Positions 1 through 12,502 are shown, numbered from the stretch's first letter. The stretch: DNA of 64,000 nt from Flaccisagitta enflata (GCA_965153355.1 OZ231127.1:33790001-33854000); one strand, 5' to 3'. Numbers and translations: made by a program. The notes: generated by a model from the sequence alone, not told the origin.

Positions 1-335
1 AGATAGCACCAGTCAATATTTCTACTTGCGATAAATCAGAGACCGATGGAAGCGAGTTAACACCATCATCAAATCATCAATCATCAATCAAATTCATTTT
101 AGCGCTTTATGTTAAAGCCCAGATTGACTATCAAGTTTTCATGTTTTCAAGCTCTATATATAGTTTATGCTCCATTGAGTTTTTTCTTTTGGTCTTTCTA
201 TCGGTCAACCGCCCCCCAGGTTGGTCGACCCCCCCCCCAGTTGGTCAACTTCTTTAATCACCTCCACCCCCATTTACTGTTTTCGCCATTAACTTGCTCC
301 TCATAGCTCTCTTCTTTTGCCCAACCGTGGATAGG
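1..335. other. No gene seen
   Basis: Sequence with short C runs (near 212 and 230) and no coding signal. A partial ACGG-type element may be present near 200-250, but nothing is firm. Confidence 0.4.
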
Positions 336-732
<397 letters not shown>

Positions 733-831
733 GTAAAAAAACAACATAAGCAACAACAATAAAAAACAACAACATGAGAAATAAAAAACAACAGCAATAT
801 GAAAAAAGCAAAAAGGAAGAAAAAAGATGAA

Positions 832-1010
832 AAAGTCTCGTGCGGGCAGGGGCAGGGCAGTAAAAAAAGGCAATCAAAGCATTTCAGCAGGGGCAGCAAT
901 GCAAAATCCGCCCGTAACACCAAAAAAATTGTTTTGGACGGACCGATGGACGGACTGACTGCCTAGCCAACATAGTGAGTGTCAGAGTTGCGTGCACTCG
1001 ACTAAAAATA
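832..1010 (+). mobile_element. ACGG-hairpin element, family A, divergent copy
   Basis: It begins near TCGTGCGGGCAGGGGC, has GGACGGACC units in the middle and ends GTTGCGTGCACTCGACTAAAA. The order of parts matches the better copies at 45061 and 46675. Confidence 0.6.
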
Positions 1011-1682
1011 AAACTAAAAAAGAAAACAATTAGAGTAACCCCGAAGAAATATATTTTGCTTTCTAGCCGCGTGTTCAAAATTGCAAACGCGCTTATAGAT
1101 GGTTGAACACACTCACGGCCATGTTTGGCAAATCCAGTTAATCCATGAAAATGAAATGGTTCCAAATACGACTGCACTGGGCCTGAGCCATTCGTCCTTG
1201 CCGTTCATAAAATGGTAATGAGTAAAAATTCACAGTTGTGGCCACGCGACTCTACACCTTGTCGTGTCATTCCTTCATATGGTGTTTTAGGGCGATGTTG
1301 TTTTAGCCTTTAGGGGGGTCAGGTGGTTCTAGGTGGTCGGCTGGTATTTTTCAGCGTCAGGGGTGTATTATGGCCACGGTGCTTCAGTAAGTCTGTTGGT
1401 CAGTCTGTCGGTCCCTCGATCCGTCGGACAGTGCCTCGGTCCGTAACATTGTTGAATTTTTGCCACTTTTCAATTTTTGTTTGGTCCTTTTTGTAGTGCA
1501 ACATGTCATTCTAAGGTGTGTAAGTTTGAAATACTGTAGCACTATTGATCTGTGGTACTGCGTTTTCGCTTGTTTTCTCTTCAAAGGTGACATCGAAATG
1601 AAATCTTTTGATTATCCTTCAGTTATTCTGCCCGTGTGTCTCTTGCTCTCTACTCATCACATGTCTTACTGCTAATTATACA
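1011..1682. other. Intergenic; family A fragments only
   Basis: CCACGCGACTCTACACC near 1240 and CGGT-type units at 1395-1445 look like eroded family A pieces on the minus strand. No gene is visible. Confidence 0.4.
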
Positions 1683-1691
1683 AGAATGTCC

Positions 1692-1932
1692 CTCTTTCAG
1701 AGACATCATATGTTTGGACTATGGTGAATAATCATTCATGAAGCAAAAACGTCAGTTTTGGGTTCACATACATGTAATGGTGGAAAATAGTCTAAATTTT
1801 CGAGCAATTTGGCTTACACACAGACATAATTCATAGACTATGAATTATGAGTAAGCCAAATTGCTCGAAAATCTAGACTAATTTCCACCATTACATGTAC
1901 GTGAACCCAAAACTGATGTTTTTGCTTCATGA
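1692..1932. mobile_element. Fold-back element, family D copy 1
   Basis: Inverted arms of about 95 nt (1735-1824 and 1845-1933) surround a short centre. AGAATGTCC flanks the element at 1683-1691 and 1933-1941, a 9-bp target duplication. The inner arm (TTTTCGAGCAATTTGGC) and the left leader (CTTTCAG...CATATGT) are shared with the copy at 28110. It has no coding capacity. Confidence 0.8.
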
Positions 1933-2007
1933 AGAATGTCCTTCATGTATAAAAGGTATCTCAGTCCCCTCATCGATGAACACTTTGCCCTTCACGGCTT
2001 TCAATTT

Positions 2008-2010
<3 letters not shown>

Positions 2011-2056
<46 letters not shown>
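2011..2056. repeat. (TC)n microsatellite
   Basis: Uninterrupted TC repeat. Confidence 0.95.
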
Positions 2057-2058
<2 letters not shown>

Positions 2059-3499
2059 TCCTCTCACTTTTCATTAATGGATTCTCCTTTCATTGATATG
2101 ATCGGTTACCTTGATGAGAGTCTATCCGCGCTTTTCAGCGTTCATCATCATTCTTTCCCCTTCCCACAACCACTTTTGCTTACCGACGAAAGTGAATTAT
2201 GAGAAGTTAACCCCCCCCAAAGTGCAGCACCCCCCCAACAGCCTCAACCATTGAATGAAGAAGGACATATAAGATAGAGAATAAATGATTGTGTTAATAC
2301 AATTAGCCTCATCAGAGCAATTCTGGAACTTCTTTCCTAATCTTGAGTTTTAACTTAAAGATATACTAACATATGTATTTTTTCAGTTTTATCAAAAATG
2401 CAAGTTTTAACTTGTTTATTTGGAAAAAAGTCGAGATTCGAAGATTCGAAGACTTTTTGAGTTCCGCAAAGAAAAGTTGTTTTCCCTTTTTCTCAGGAGG
2501 CGTTTGAGCAAGTTGCTGCTTTTTGGGGGCCAAACGAGACTACGCATGAAATTGATAGCTAAGAAAGAGCTAATTCTCCTCTTTCAGATGACGCCAAACA
2601 GAATTCTGTGCGATCGATCTATCCTTTCTATCTTTTTCTCTATCCTTTATGTACTTCTTTCATCAGTGGTTAAAGCTGTAGGGGGGGGGGGTGCTACACT
2701 ATTCTTGTATTTCATTACCGTCTGTACTTAATTGACAGCATCACCATGATGTTTAGAGAGAAAACACTTGTCCTTTTATTTTGCTCACCTTAATGAGAGC
2801 GTCTTCATGTTGTTTGGTAAACATTCTCGCAAGTCGGGAGTTTTCTTGTTTTTTCAAGGTTGAGAGGGATGTGGTGTAAAACACACCGCCGACGTTGAGT
2901 TCGATGATTTGAGAAGATTCGTCATTCTGCAAATGGTCACGTGAGAAAAAAAGCCATGATTAGATGATGATGAAATCTGACTCTACAACTGTTTAGTTTT
3001 ATATTCTAGAAATTCAAGTTCAATATCTGACTTTACAACTGTTCAATTTTGAATTTAACAAATTTCAATTTCATTAACAATTCTCAATTCAATTGTGTTG
3101 GTCGGTCTGCCTTTCCATCCACCCGCCCACCCGACAATGTATTTTAGCCGCTTTAGCTGTATCAATATGACTGCATAATATGATCTTATGGCAGCCATGT
3201 CTCCGTTCTTGATTTACATTTTTTTTTGATAGTCATCTAAAGAATGAAAACAGACGCGAAATTGTTTCGAACCGATTCGAATATCCCATCTCTTTCGTCC
3301 TTTAAGCTGCATTAGTTGAATTCTAATGGTTTGGAGGCCGATCTCCAATTCTTAATGACTCTGTAGCCAACCAGATTTTGCCTAAAACTTGTTGAATGAT
3401 GTCCATGTCCTGTCTGCCCGGCTGAGAATCCAATAAAAAAATAATAAGCAGAGAAATGAAAAAGAAAAAGAAGAAAAAGAGGAGAAAGAAGAGAGAGAA
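2057..3499. other. Intergenic, no gene seen
   Basis: Unique-looking sequence. A small local duplication (TCTGACTCTACAACTGTT / TCTGACTTTACAACTGTT, about 2978 and 3026) and a G run near 2680 are the only structure noticed. Confidence 0.5.
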
Positions 3500-3626
3500 A
3501 CAAGGCCAAGTAGGCCAAAAAGGTGCGACGTGTGGATCGTCGAACAGATGCGTTACCCTACCAACCGACCGACCGACCGACCGACAGACACAGCCAATTA
3601 TAGAGGTGCTCCGTCGCACCTAAAAA
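3500..3626 (+). mobile_element. ACGG-hairpin element, family B copy 1
   Basis: It starts CAAGGCCAAGTAGGCC, carries GGTGCGACGTGTGGATCG, an ACCG microsatellite and ends GTCGCACCTAAAAA. The same layout recurs at 27449 and 49435. Confidence 0.8.
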
Positions 3627-3657
3627 TGAAGAATGAAGAGTGAAAGCAGAAAAATTG

Positions 3658-3680
3658 TTTTTTTTTTTTTTTTTTTTTTT
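3658..3680. repeat. poly(T) tract
   Basis: Twenty-three consecutive T, just downstream of a family B copy. Confidence 0.9.
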
Positions 3681-3852
3681 GTCTTCTAAAAGCTAACTTG
3701 AGCCTAAAAAGCTTGGTAAATGGACTAAAAGTTAAGACCATTAGACCAAAAGACTGAAAGATCAAAAGACTTAAAGATCAAAAGACTAAATGTAAATTAA
3801 CGTAGATTAATTTTGAATAACCTAAAATGGTGTAAAGCGACGATAAAAGCTA

Positions 3853-3932
3853 AGGGTTACCGACCGACGGACCGACCGACGGACCGACCGACGGACCGAC
3901 CGACGGACAGAGTGGGTTGTTGAGTCGCGTGG
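3853..3932 (+). mobile_element. Family A fragment with (ACCGACGG)n
   Basis: GGACCGACCGAC units followed by GACAGAGTGGGTTGTTGAGTCGCG, the 3' part of the family. The terminal hairpin is eroded. Confidence 0.55.
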
Positions 3933-4415
3933 CTTGGATGACCCTGAGCTTTTTGCTCCCTTACACCGATCTAGCACAGGAACGTGAAATTTGATTTGAC
4001 GAGGATGGGAGTGAGCAGATCAATCAATACATGCACGAGTTCGTGTCCAACTATTTGTTATTTTCTTCCGAAATCACTGTGTCCAGCAGGAGATTATCCG
4101 CTGTGTTTAGAACTTGTTCCATTAAATTTGATGTTGTGGTTATCAACATCATCATCGTTGGTTGGACACAGTTTTGGTTAGTTCATCGATGTCTTTTTTC
4201 CTTTTTTCTTCTCTTTCCTCTCATTCCTTTCCGACTTTCATTCACTCATTTCCGGAAAAAAACTCATTTACATCTATAAGCCATAAGACGTTTGAGAGAG
4301 ATAGAACCTGCCCTCAAATGTGTCTTAGAAATGATGGCTATTGAGGTGACCTGGTTGATGACAGTTTTGACCCCGCCATCTAAACGGCTATGGCGGGGGG
4401 TGGGGCAGACCAGAG
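3933..4415. other. Intergenic, no gene seen
   Basis: Unique-looking sequence. A short GCCGCCATC-like inverted pair occurs near 4373-4396 (CCCCGCCA / TGGCGGGG). Nothing else was noted. Confidence 0.4.
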
Positions 4416-4740
4416 AGTCTCTGGCAGAGACCAACCAACCAACCCATAACCACCTATAACACCTAAAACACCATCACCGTGGACCAAACCCAAGCTCGAT
4501 GCAGACCAGAGACCAACCAACCACCCCACAACCACCTTTAACACCTAAAACACCATCACCGTGGACCAAACCCACCCTTGATGCAGACCAGAGACCAACC
4601 AACCACCCCATAACCACCTATAACACCTAAAACACCATCACCGTGGACCAAACCCACTCTTGATGCAGACCAGAGACCAACCAACCACCCAATAACCACC
4701 TATAACACCTAAAACACCATCACCGTGGACCAAACCCACG
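4416..4740. repeat. 82-bp tandem satellite, about four units
   Basis: The units contain GAGACCAACCAACC, ACCTATAACACCTAAAAC and ACCATCACCGTGGACC. The start motif GATGCAGACCAGAG recurs at 4498, 4580 and 4662, an exact 82-bp period. It ends where the family C element begins. Confidence 0.9.
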
Positions 4741-5465
4741 CCGTTGCCCTGCTTTGAGTGATTGTGAATTGGAGTGAGAGTAAGCAGGGCAGCGGCCCCG
4801 AAGGGGACAAAGTCCTGTAGAACACAGGGGGACTTTCGTTCGTCCTACCTGAAGAAGTTGATGAGATGCTATAGAGGGCTGACTGAAGGCATTCAAGAGC
4901 CTAAACTGAGTTTTAAGAAGGCTGATATAAGGTCTGAGAATGTCGATTGGAAGCTTGAAAGGGCTGACTTGAGGCTTGAGAGAGCTGATTGAGGCTTGAA
5001 AGGCCAGAGGACTGATTTGAAGCCTGAGAGCAATAACTGGAGGTTTAGATGGCTGTTTGAGGCCTGAGAGGCCTAATCTGAGGCATAAGAGGCCAGGCTT
5101 CAGGCCTGAAAATTTGGATTTGAGGCCTGAGAGGCCAGATTTGAGGCCTGAGAGGCTGGATTTGAGGCCTGTGAGGCTAGATTTGAGGCCTGAGAGGCTG
5201 GATTTGAGGCCTGAGAGGCTGGATTTGAGGCCTGAGAGGCTGGATTTGAGGCCTGAGAGGCTGGATTTGAGGCCTGAGAGGCTGGATTTGAGGTCTGAGA
5301 GGCTGGATTTGAGGCCTGAGAGGCTGGATTTGAGGCCTGAGAGGCTGGATTTGAGGCCTGAGGGGTCTGATGAAGGGGGGGACTAACGAACGAACGGACG
5401 AACGGACAAACAAACGTCCCCCTGTGTTCTACAGGACTTCGTCCCCTTCGGGGCCACTGCCCAAA
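4741..5465 (-). mobile_element. Family C TIR element with internal 21-bp minisatellite
   Basis: Inverted repeats of about 60 bp (4783-4842 and 5388-5462; CAGCGGCCCCGAAGGGGAC / GTCCCCTTCGGGGCCACTG) flank a 21-bp minisatellite. A hairpin GCCCTGCTT...AAGCAGGGC (4746-4790) lies at the left, so the element's 3' end is on this side. It has no coding capacity. It resembles Helentron-type non-autonomous elements in layout; that is inference. Confidence 0.85.
5060..5370. repeat. 21-bp minisatellite inside the family C element
   Basis: About 14 near-identical units of GAGGCCTGAGAGGCTGGATT. Because 21 is divisible by three, both strands stay open with seven-residue repeats; this is not a gene. Confidence 0.95.
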
Positions 5466-6340
5466 AAGAGTGTAATCAAATTTTTACAGAGTTTAAAGAA
5501 TTATCAAGATTTCTTACAGAACAAAAAATTCAACAGAATCAATTGAAATTCCCCATGATCAATGAACCATCTTAACTAAAGCAAAGGATACTAAATTTTG
5601 AAACTTTTCATGAACTCACGGCCGAATCAGCTCCCGCCCAGAAATCAGTGAACCCAGAGAGGGAGAAGCGTTTAGTTTCTGGCCGCCGATGGAAAAGTGC
5701 GGCTGGTGCCAACCAAAACTCATCCAACTTTTATGGTCTCGGCGTCGTTTTCAGGCGAAAAAGGCAATTTTGGTTCGGACAACATGCTCAAATTGTCTTT
5801 CGCACTTTACATGGGCATTAACAAGAGTGAACGCACGCACACACGAATGTCACTGAGTCACTTACACGTGTGTCTTTCGTCCACATGGCAAAAGCAGTAA
5901 CAGATAGTCACATGGTCAAGATAAGATGAACTGCAACTGACTTCGGGTGCCTCTGGGAGCTCTGGCTGAAGCATACATAACTTTATCAGTATGATTAGAT
6001 AGTATCTCGTCATAATGGCTGTGCACTTCTTTTTACACAAATCCATAACTACATCCCAGACCTCTTGATTATGATTTTCTTCCAGGCAGCAGGATTTGTA
6101 CACTAAGATCTTCCGACAGACCATTTTGACTAAGACCAAACAGAAAGTTACCATAAAATAGGGTTTCAGCTATCAAAAACACATTTAAATTCATCCTTGA
6201 TTCTCCTTAATTGGTTATGATGGTACTTGGATCGTTGATAAATTTCTAGTTGCATGCACGCAGCTACATATTCCTCTGTCAGTCCGTCCATCTGTTTATC
6301 CATCCGTCAGTCCATCCATCACATTGAATTTTTGACTTAA
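5466..6340. other. Intergenic, no gene seen
   Basis: No repeat family or credible exon was recognised. Confidence 0.4.
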
Positions 6341-6560
6341 AAGAAATGCCCTCTTTTTTTCTTTCTTTTTTGTAATCTTTTTCCTACTTTTCTTTTTTCC
6401 TCAATCTGATTTTCCTTCCTTTTCCTTTTTTTTCTCTTTTTCTTTTTCTTTTTCCTTTTCCTTTCCTTTTCTTTTCTTTTCTCTTCTTCTTTTTTTTCTT
6501 CCTTCTTTTTCTTTTCTCCTTTTCCTTTTTCCTTTTTTTTCCTTTTTTCCTCTTCCTTCC
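6341..6560. repeat. Polypyrimidine T/C-rich tract
   Basis: An irregular TTTTCC/TTTTTC tract of about 200 bp, strongly strand-asymmetric. Confidence 0.85.
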
Positions 6561-6638
6561 AAAACCTTCCGACATGCCCCCTTCCCTTCCGAGCAGCGGC
6601 GCTGCACGCTGCAACATAATCAAGAGGTCTGCTACATC

Positions 6639-6701
6639 CTTACCCCTAACCCTACCTCAACCCTAAACCACCCGTAATCCTAACACAACCTCTTACCCTA
6701 A
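6639..6701 (-). repeat. Degenerate telomere-like CCCTAA repeats
   Basis: CCCTAACCCTA, AACCCTAAACC and TACCCTAACG occur within about 60 bp, consistent with a decayed interstitial TTAGGG tract. Confidence 0.5.
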
Positions 6702-7048
6702 CGTGGACCCCACTTAAAACTCACCCGCGCGAAAATATCGTTCAGCCAAATAGTAAAAGACCAACTTCCCTTTCTCCTCTTAGTCCGATTCGTTTTGATT
6801 ACAGCCATCTATTCATAGACCGTCTGAGATAGTTGTCTTTTACCTTGTGAGACAAAACTCAGAATTTGTTCAGCGTAAACTATTTCATTCCTCAGACAAT
6901 TTAGCATCGTATTGATTGTATCCGGACGATGGACCGACCTCACCATCGACCAACGCAATGAGACCTCAGATGTAGAGTAGCCCCGCCTCACCACTGGCTT
7001 TACATATGTTACACGACCACCCAACTTAATGGATATTGGATAGTTGTT

Positions 7049-7120
7049 TTTTTTTAGTCGCATGAACGCGACTCTAGAAGCCGCTATGTCGGTCGGTCGG
7101 TCGGTCGGTCGGTCCGTAAC
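7049..7120 (-). mobile_element. Family A fragment, 3' hairpin and (CGGT)n
   Basis: TTTTAGTCGCATGAACGCGACTCTA is followed by a pure CGGT microsatellite (7089-7113). This is the family A 3' end on the minus strand. Confidence 0.7.
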
Positions 7121-7129
7121 TTTTTTGAA

Positions 7130-7480
7130 ATATAGGCTTTATAGTCGTTTTAAAGGTTATTGAAGGTTATTAAAGGTTATTAAAGGTAATTTTTGGTAAT
7201 TATAAGTAAATATATGTATTTTAGTAATCTGTATCATATAAGTCAGAAAAGTTGTCTCGGACTATAAATTGAGGTAATTGTAGGAAATATAGGAAATAAT
7301 GGGTAATTATAGGTGATTATAGATAATTTATAGTATTTAATGTAATTGTAGGTAATTATAGGTATTTACAGGTAGTTGTAGGTAAATGTGGGTAATTATA
7401 GGAAGATATAGGTACTTAGTTATCTTCATTATCTTTATTACCTTAATTACTCTAATTACCTTAATTACCTTTATTACCCT
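7130..7480. repeat. Degenerate AT-rich GGTAATTATA repeats
   Basis: Repeated GGTAATTATAG/TTAAAGGTTAT words, ending in TACCTTAATTAC words near 7440-7480 on the opposite sense. CACGCGACTAAGG follows, so this may be the body of a family A relative. Confidence 0.6.
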
Positions 7481-7642
7481 TATTACCACGCGACTAAGGT
7501 TTGTTGACCTTGTTTTTAAAGAAAGAAATGTATGGTGCTCGGGTCGATGCTGTATCAGCGTTTTGCAAATGTACAAGTAAACTCTGACATCATTATCAGT
7601 TATGGGCTTATGGCTTTTAGAAACCATGTTGATTTTAGAAAC

Positions 7643-7762
7643 ATAAGAGGGTTTGTCCGTCCGTCCGTCGGTCCGTCGGTCCGTCCGTCGGTCCGTCGGT
7701 CCGTCCGTTACGCCTCTTCTAATATCACGCAGATGACGCATCGAGTTGCCCGCCTGGGCTTG
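7643..7762 (-). mobile_element. ACGG-hairpin element, family G relative
   Basis: It begins AAGAGGGTTTGTCCGTCCG and ends CGCATCGAGTTGCCCGCCTGGGCTTGTT. The same end motif (TTGCCCGGTCGGGCTTGTT) closes the copies at 57751 and 61920. The 3' hairpin is not preserved. Confidence 0.6.
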
Positions 7763-8091
7763 TTTTTTTTTTGAGCAACGAAACAGATTCAGATGTTTCA
7801 GAAGAACTTTTCTTTTTCGATCGACGCGTGACGGCGAAAGATTTGGAACCATCAAACAATCTAGATAACCGTTTGGTGGAGATCATAAATGGCACCACCG
7901 AGAGTTAAAATCTCTTCACCATGGTTGACCGAGAAAGGGAGAAGAAAAACTCGGTTTCAATTCAGATGTGACATCTCCATTTACATCACTTGGTTCTCCT
8001 CTCTAACCGAAACCATCTGTTCGTCTGGCTGTCCCTTTGTGTGCCTGTATGCACCTCCGTATGGTTTTCAGCTTCACGGTTAGTCTACATG

Positions 8092-8973
<882 letters not shown>

Positions 8974-9762
8974 GGCAGTTTCTCCTATAAACCGGGCTGG
9001 CAAAAATTGAGTGTCAGAACGTGTTAACATTGAAAAAAATAACATAATTCAATGGTAATTGTATCTATCTGCTGGAAATTTTGGTTCCAGGCTCAGAATT
9101 TGATATTCTTTCAAGTCATACTGAAAAAATTACTTAAAGTCTTAAACTGTAATCAATTACATGATTTTTTATGAAAAACAGTGTGACATAGTGTGACAAA
9201 GTGTTAACTAGATAGAACATTTTTTAAAAGAATCAATACTTCTGGCTAGAAATGACATGAAGGTCTGAACTTTGGCATGTAACCTGGGTTATGTCTTTAT
9301 TAAACAGGGGGAAAAGACAAAATTTTCCATCACACTTAAAAGTATGTTTCTTTGTCTATATCAAGATTGAATATTTTATCATTTTTGACAAATCAACCAT
9401 GAGCCAAGTTTTTCCATAATAAAGGACCACCAATCACCATGAAATTTTTGGTGTTTCTTTAGGGATAGCAACAGTAGAAAATGACCCATTGTTGGATAAG
9501 CTTAACAATTTTTTGGTGTCTTTGTTATAGTAGATATGAAGTGTGACACAAGTGTGACAGGGAAAATAGGCTTCTTTGGCTCTACTTTTGGCCATCTAAC
9601 CTATCAAAATCTTGATTATGAAACATGAATGTTGGGCACTTGGTCCCAAGGGATGTCTTTGAACAGCTATCATCATTGACAAAATGATTGAAGGGAGGAA
9701 ACTGTGTTTTTTGCCTACCAAATCATGTTTTTCAGCTGGCCCACTTTATAGGAGAAATTGCC
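8974..9762. mobile_element. TIR element, about 790 bp
   Basis: The ends match as inverted repeats over about 30 bp (GGCAGTTTCTCCTATAAAC / TTTATAGGAGAAATTGCC). TGAA flanks both sides. The body contains repeated GTGTGACA words and no credible coding frame. Superfamily not assigned. Confidence 0.7.
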
Positions 9763-9927
9763 TGAAGAAAAAAGGCGTCTGAACAACAGTGCTCGCTTTA
9801 TCGCTTTAAAACATGCCGTGCACTATTCATAAGGCAGAACAGCCAATCTTTCTATTCACCATCTTCTCATTTGACAAATTTAAACCTTACTTTGATTTTC
9901 TGATTTCATCCTTGAAGATCCAATAAT

Positions 9928-9988
9928 ACATGATACGTCCACTAATACTGTAGCATTTTTTCCCGTGTTAAATGATTTAAAATATTTC

Positions 9989-10048
<60 letters not shown>

Positions 10049-10161
10049 TACATGATATACATGATGATTCATGATGATACATGATAAAACATGACATGTC
10101 CACTTATACTGTAGCATTTTTTCCCGTGTTAAATGATTTAAAACGTTTCAGAGAGAGAGAA

Positions 10162-10200
<39 letters not shown>
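9928..10200. repeat. 161-bp local duplication, each copy ending in (AG)n
   Basis: ACTGTAGCATTTTTTCCCGTG and the sequence up to TTTCAGAGAG occur at about 9946 and 10107. The AG tracts are 9989-10045 and 10151-10200. The arms differ at only a few positions. Confidence 0.9.
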
Positions 10201-10202
<2 letters not shown>

Positions 10203-10251
10203 CAAATGAACCAAATCTCTTACGGTGATGAAAAAGAACATCTTAAATCTA

Positions 10252-10826
10252 CAGGGTGTATCATGCCAAATTAAATATAAGAAAACAATGGCATTCTGCT
10301 TCTAAAAGTGCAAAGATAGATCTGAAAAAAGATTCAAAGAGCATACAAGCTCCGGTTTTTTGTGTAAAAATTTTATGAGTCTGGGTCAAATATTGTATTC
10401 ACAACATTAATTTGAAGTGAACTGAGCATTTAGAGAAAAAAATTTTTGGATATGATTGTGATGCTGAAAGTTTTTCTTTGAATTGCTCTCATTTCTAAAC
10501 GGCTTGAGCCACATTTGCCAGATTGGTCTCAACTTAAAGAAAATTTGATAAGCTTTAATTTGGGACCAATCTGGCATGTGTAACTTAAGTCGTTTAGAAA
10601 TGAGAGCAATTCAAAAAAAAACTTTCAGATACAAAATCATATTCAAAGTGCTTCTCCTCTAAATGTTCAATTTATTTCAAATTGATATTGTAGCTACAAT
10701 ATTTGACCCAGACCCATGAAATTTTTAGCTCATGTGCTGTTTTAATCTTTTTTCAAAATTATTTTTGCACTTTTAGAAGCAGAATGCCATCGTTTTCTTA
10801 TATCTAATTTGGCATGATACACCCTG
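10252..10826. mobile_element. Palindromic TA-flanked element, 575 bp
   Basis: Ends CAGGGTGTATCATGCCAAAT and the matching inverted copy, flanked by TA on both sides (10250-10251, 10827-10828). The arms remain complementary almost to the centre near 10540 (CCAGATTGGTC...GACCAATCTGG). The TIR and TA duplication fit Tc1/mariner-type MITEs. No transposase. Confidence 0.85.
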
Positions 10827-11107
10827 TACGTTTATGTCCTCTAACCTCCCCATCTCTCTCTTCTCTCAATGTTTCAGTCCCTATCTCTACTTTCTCTCAA
10901 ACCCATCTACGCTTTGCCACTAAAATCGTACGGTACTTTTTCATCTATGGCTTCGTGGAATATGATTACAGATTATAGGTTTCTCTCTCTTTTTTTTTTC
11001 TTTTTGGTTAAAAATGGAGAAAAATTGATTCTTCGTAGAAGCCATTCTTGCAGCTAAAGCACCGTTCGGCGCCAAGGGCCATGATTTTAGTCTTAGAACC
11101 CAATCTA

Positions 11108-11278
11108 CACTTGAGCCCCGCTCTAACGGATTTCTGGGGACCAACAACTTTCTTCTGTTATAGGTGGACTTCTGTTTTTAAAGGAAATAAAAGAAATTAA
11201 CCTGAAGGGACCATGAATTTGCATCTGTTATGGGCGGAATTTCATTGGTGGTGGATCCGTTAGAGCGGGGTTCATCTG
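11108..11278. mobile_element. pogo/Tigger-like MITE, 171 bp
   Basis: Ends CACTTGAGCCCCGCTCTAAC and CAGATGAACCCCGCTCTAAC (inverted), with TA on each flank. This TIR style is typical of pogo-type elements of the Tc1/mariner superfamily. Confidence 0.8.
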
Positions 11279-11737
11279 TACCTCCATCTCCGTTTATGGT
11301 TTCAAGATCCCATTTTCTTTCTGAGTCAAGAGGTGAAGCACTCATTTTCTTCCTGTTTCACTACGGAGACGCTTCACAACTACGTCTAAGATTTCATCTT
11401 GGTGGTCGACATTCTTTCTAACGGGCACGCAGTTGTAAAAGTTTTTTTGGTCGGTGCCTATTTTGTTATTCTCTCTTTTCCGTTGTTTTTTCATCGCTTC
11501 GACCTATCGCCTCCCAGGTCGCAAGTGGCTGTTTTGTGCTCAAAGGCTACTTTTCAGCCACGTCGCCGAAGCCTGTAGGAATATTCCCTGTGGTACTTTC
11601 GCCTGTGGAAATCTAACTAGATCCACAAGTTCTCCGCTCTTTTCACCACATTAATCGGGTTTAATGTGTTTCTATCACCATCAGCATTACTCATGATGCG
11701 GAATACGGCAAGATTTTATGGTGATACAATTAACATA

Positions 11738-12356
11738 ATGGTACTACCCGAATTAAAAAAAACGCAAGTTTTTCATTACAGAGCTCGAATTGGACTTTAT
11801 TGGTCTTCTGAGAAGCTTTTTGCGAGCAAGTTTGGTTTATTTGAGTTTTTGTGCATCATATCGAAGAGTTTAGGCCATCAGAATCAAGTTGATGCAGAGA
11901 AATAGCCGTGCAAAAAAGACATGTACTTGACATCTTTTTCACCTTTGATTTTCAGTTTGATCAATGTTGATTATAAAGGTTTTATCGCGTTCAACTACAG
12001 TCAGTGCTTCATTTTTCATCATAGACATTGAAGAACTCAAGTATAGGAACTATAAAAGCAGACAGTCTGGGTAGAACAATGCTCGATTGCTCATAGCAGT
12101 CCAATAACTCCATCATCTTCACCCCCAAAACATCCTTTTTTTTCCTCTTTCTGCTTTTTTGAATTTTGACTCATGCACCTTCATTTGAGTGTAATTTCTA
12201 AATGAATAAAGCTACAGATGTGGGATTGCGCTCAAAACAAAGCCCTCGAAAAAAAAGCTTCAATTTGGTAACCAATAAATCATATCTCAAGTGAACCAAA
12301 GGCGCAAAAATCACCTATAGAAAAACTTGCGTTTTTTTAAATTCGCGTAGTACCAT
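11738..12356. mobile_element. TIR element, about 620 bp
   Basis: ATGGTACTACCCGAATTAAA at the left pairs with TTTAAATTCGCGTAGTACCAT at the right; the match runs about 35 bp (CGCAAGTTTTTC). No ORF of note. Target duplication unclear. Confidence 0.75.
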
Positions 12357-12463
12357 AACTGCTGTGATGGAAAATGTTCTACATTCAAGTTTGGCTCTAA
12401 TGAGTATGTATAGAAACTCAAACGTTCGTGATGTCCACCCATTTTGTTACTGCTGTTTAAGAC

Positions 12464-12502
12464 GCGGACACGCGACTCTTCAAGCCAATTTTCGGTCTGT
12501 CG
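12464..12502 (-). mobile_element. Family A fragment
   Basis: GCGGACACGCGACTCTTCAAG followed by GGTCTGTCGG, a remnant of the 3' hairpin side. Confidence 0.4.

Noticed and set aside
2216-2235. C runs as possible assembly gaps or structural motifs
   Set aside because: Short C and G runs occur at many places in the window and show no consistent context outside the hAT-like MITE.
5057-5413. Open frames with seven-residue repeats on both strands
   Set aside because: Produced by a 21-bp minisatellite inside a mobile element; multiple-of-three periodicity explains the open frames.
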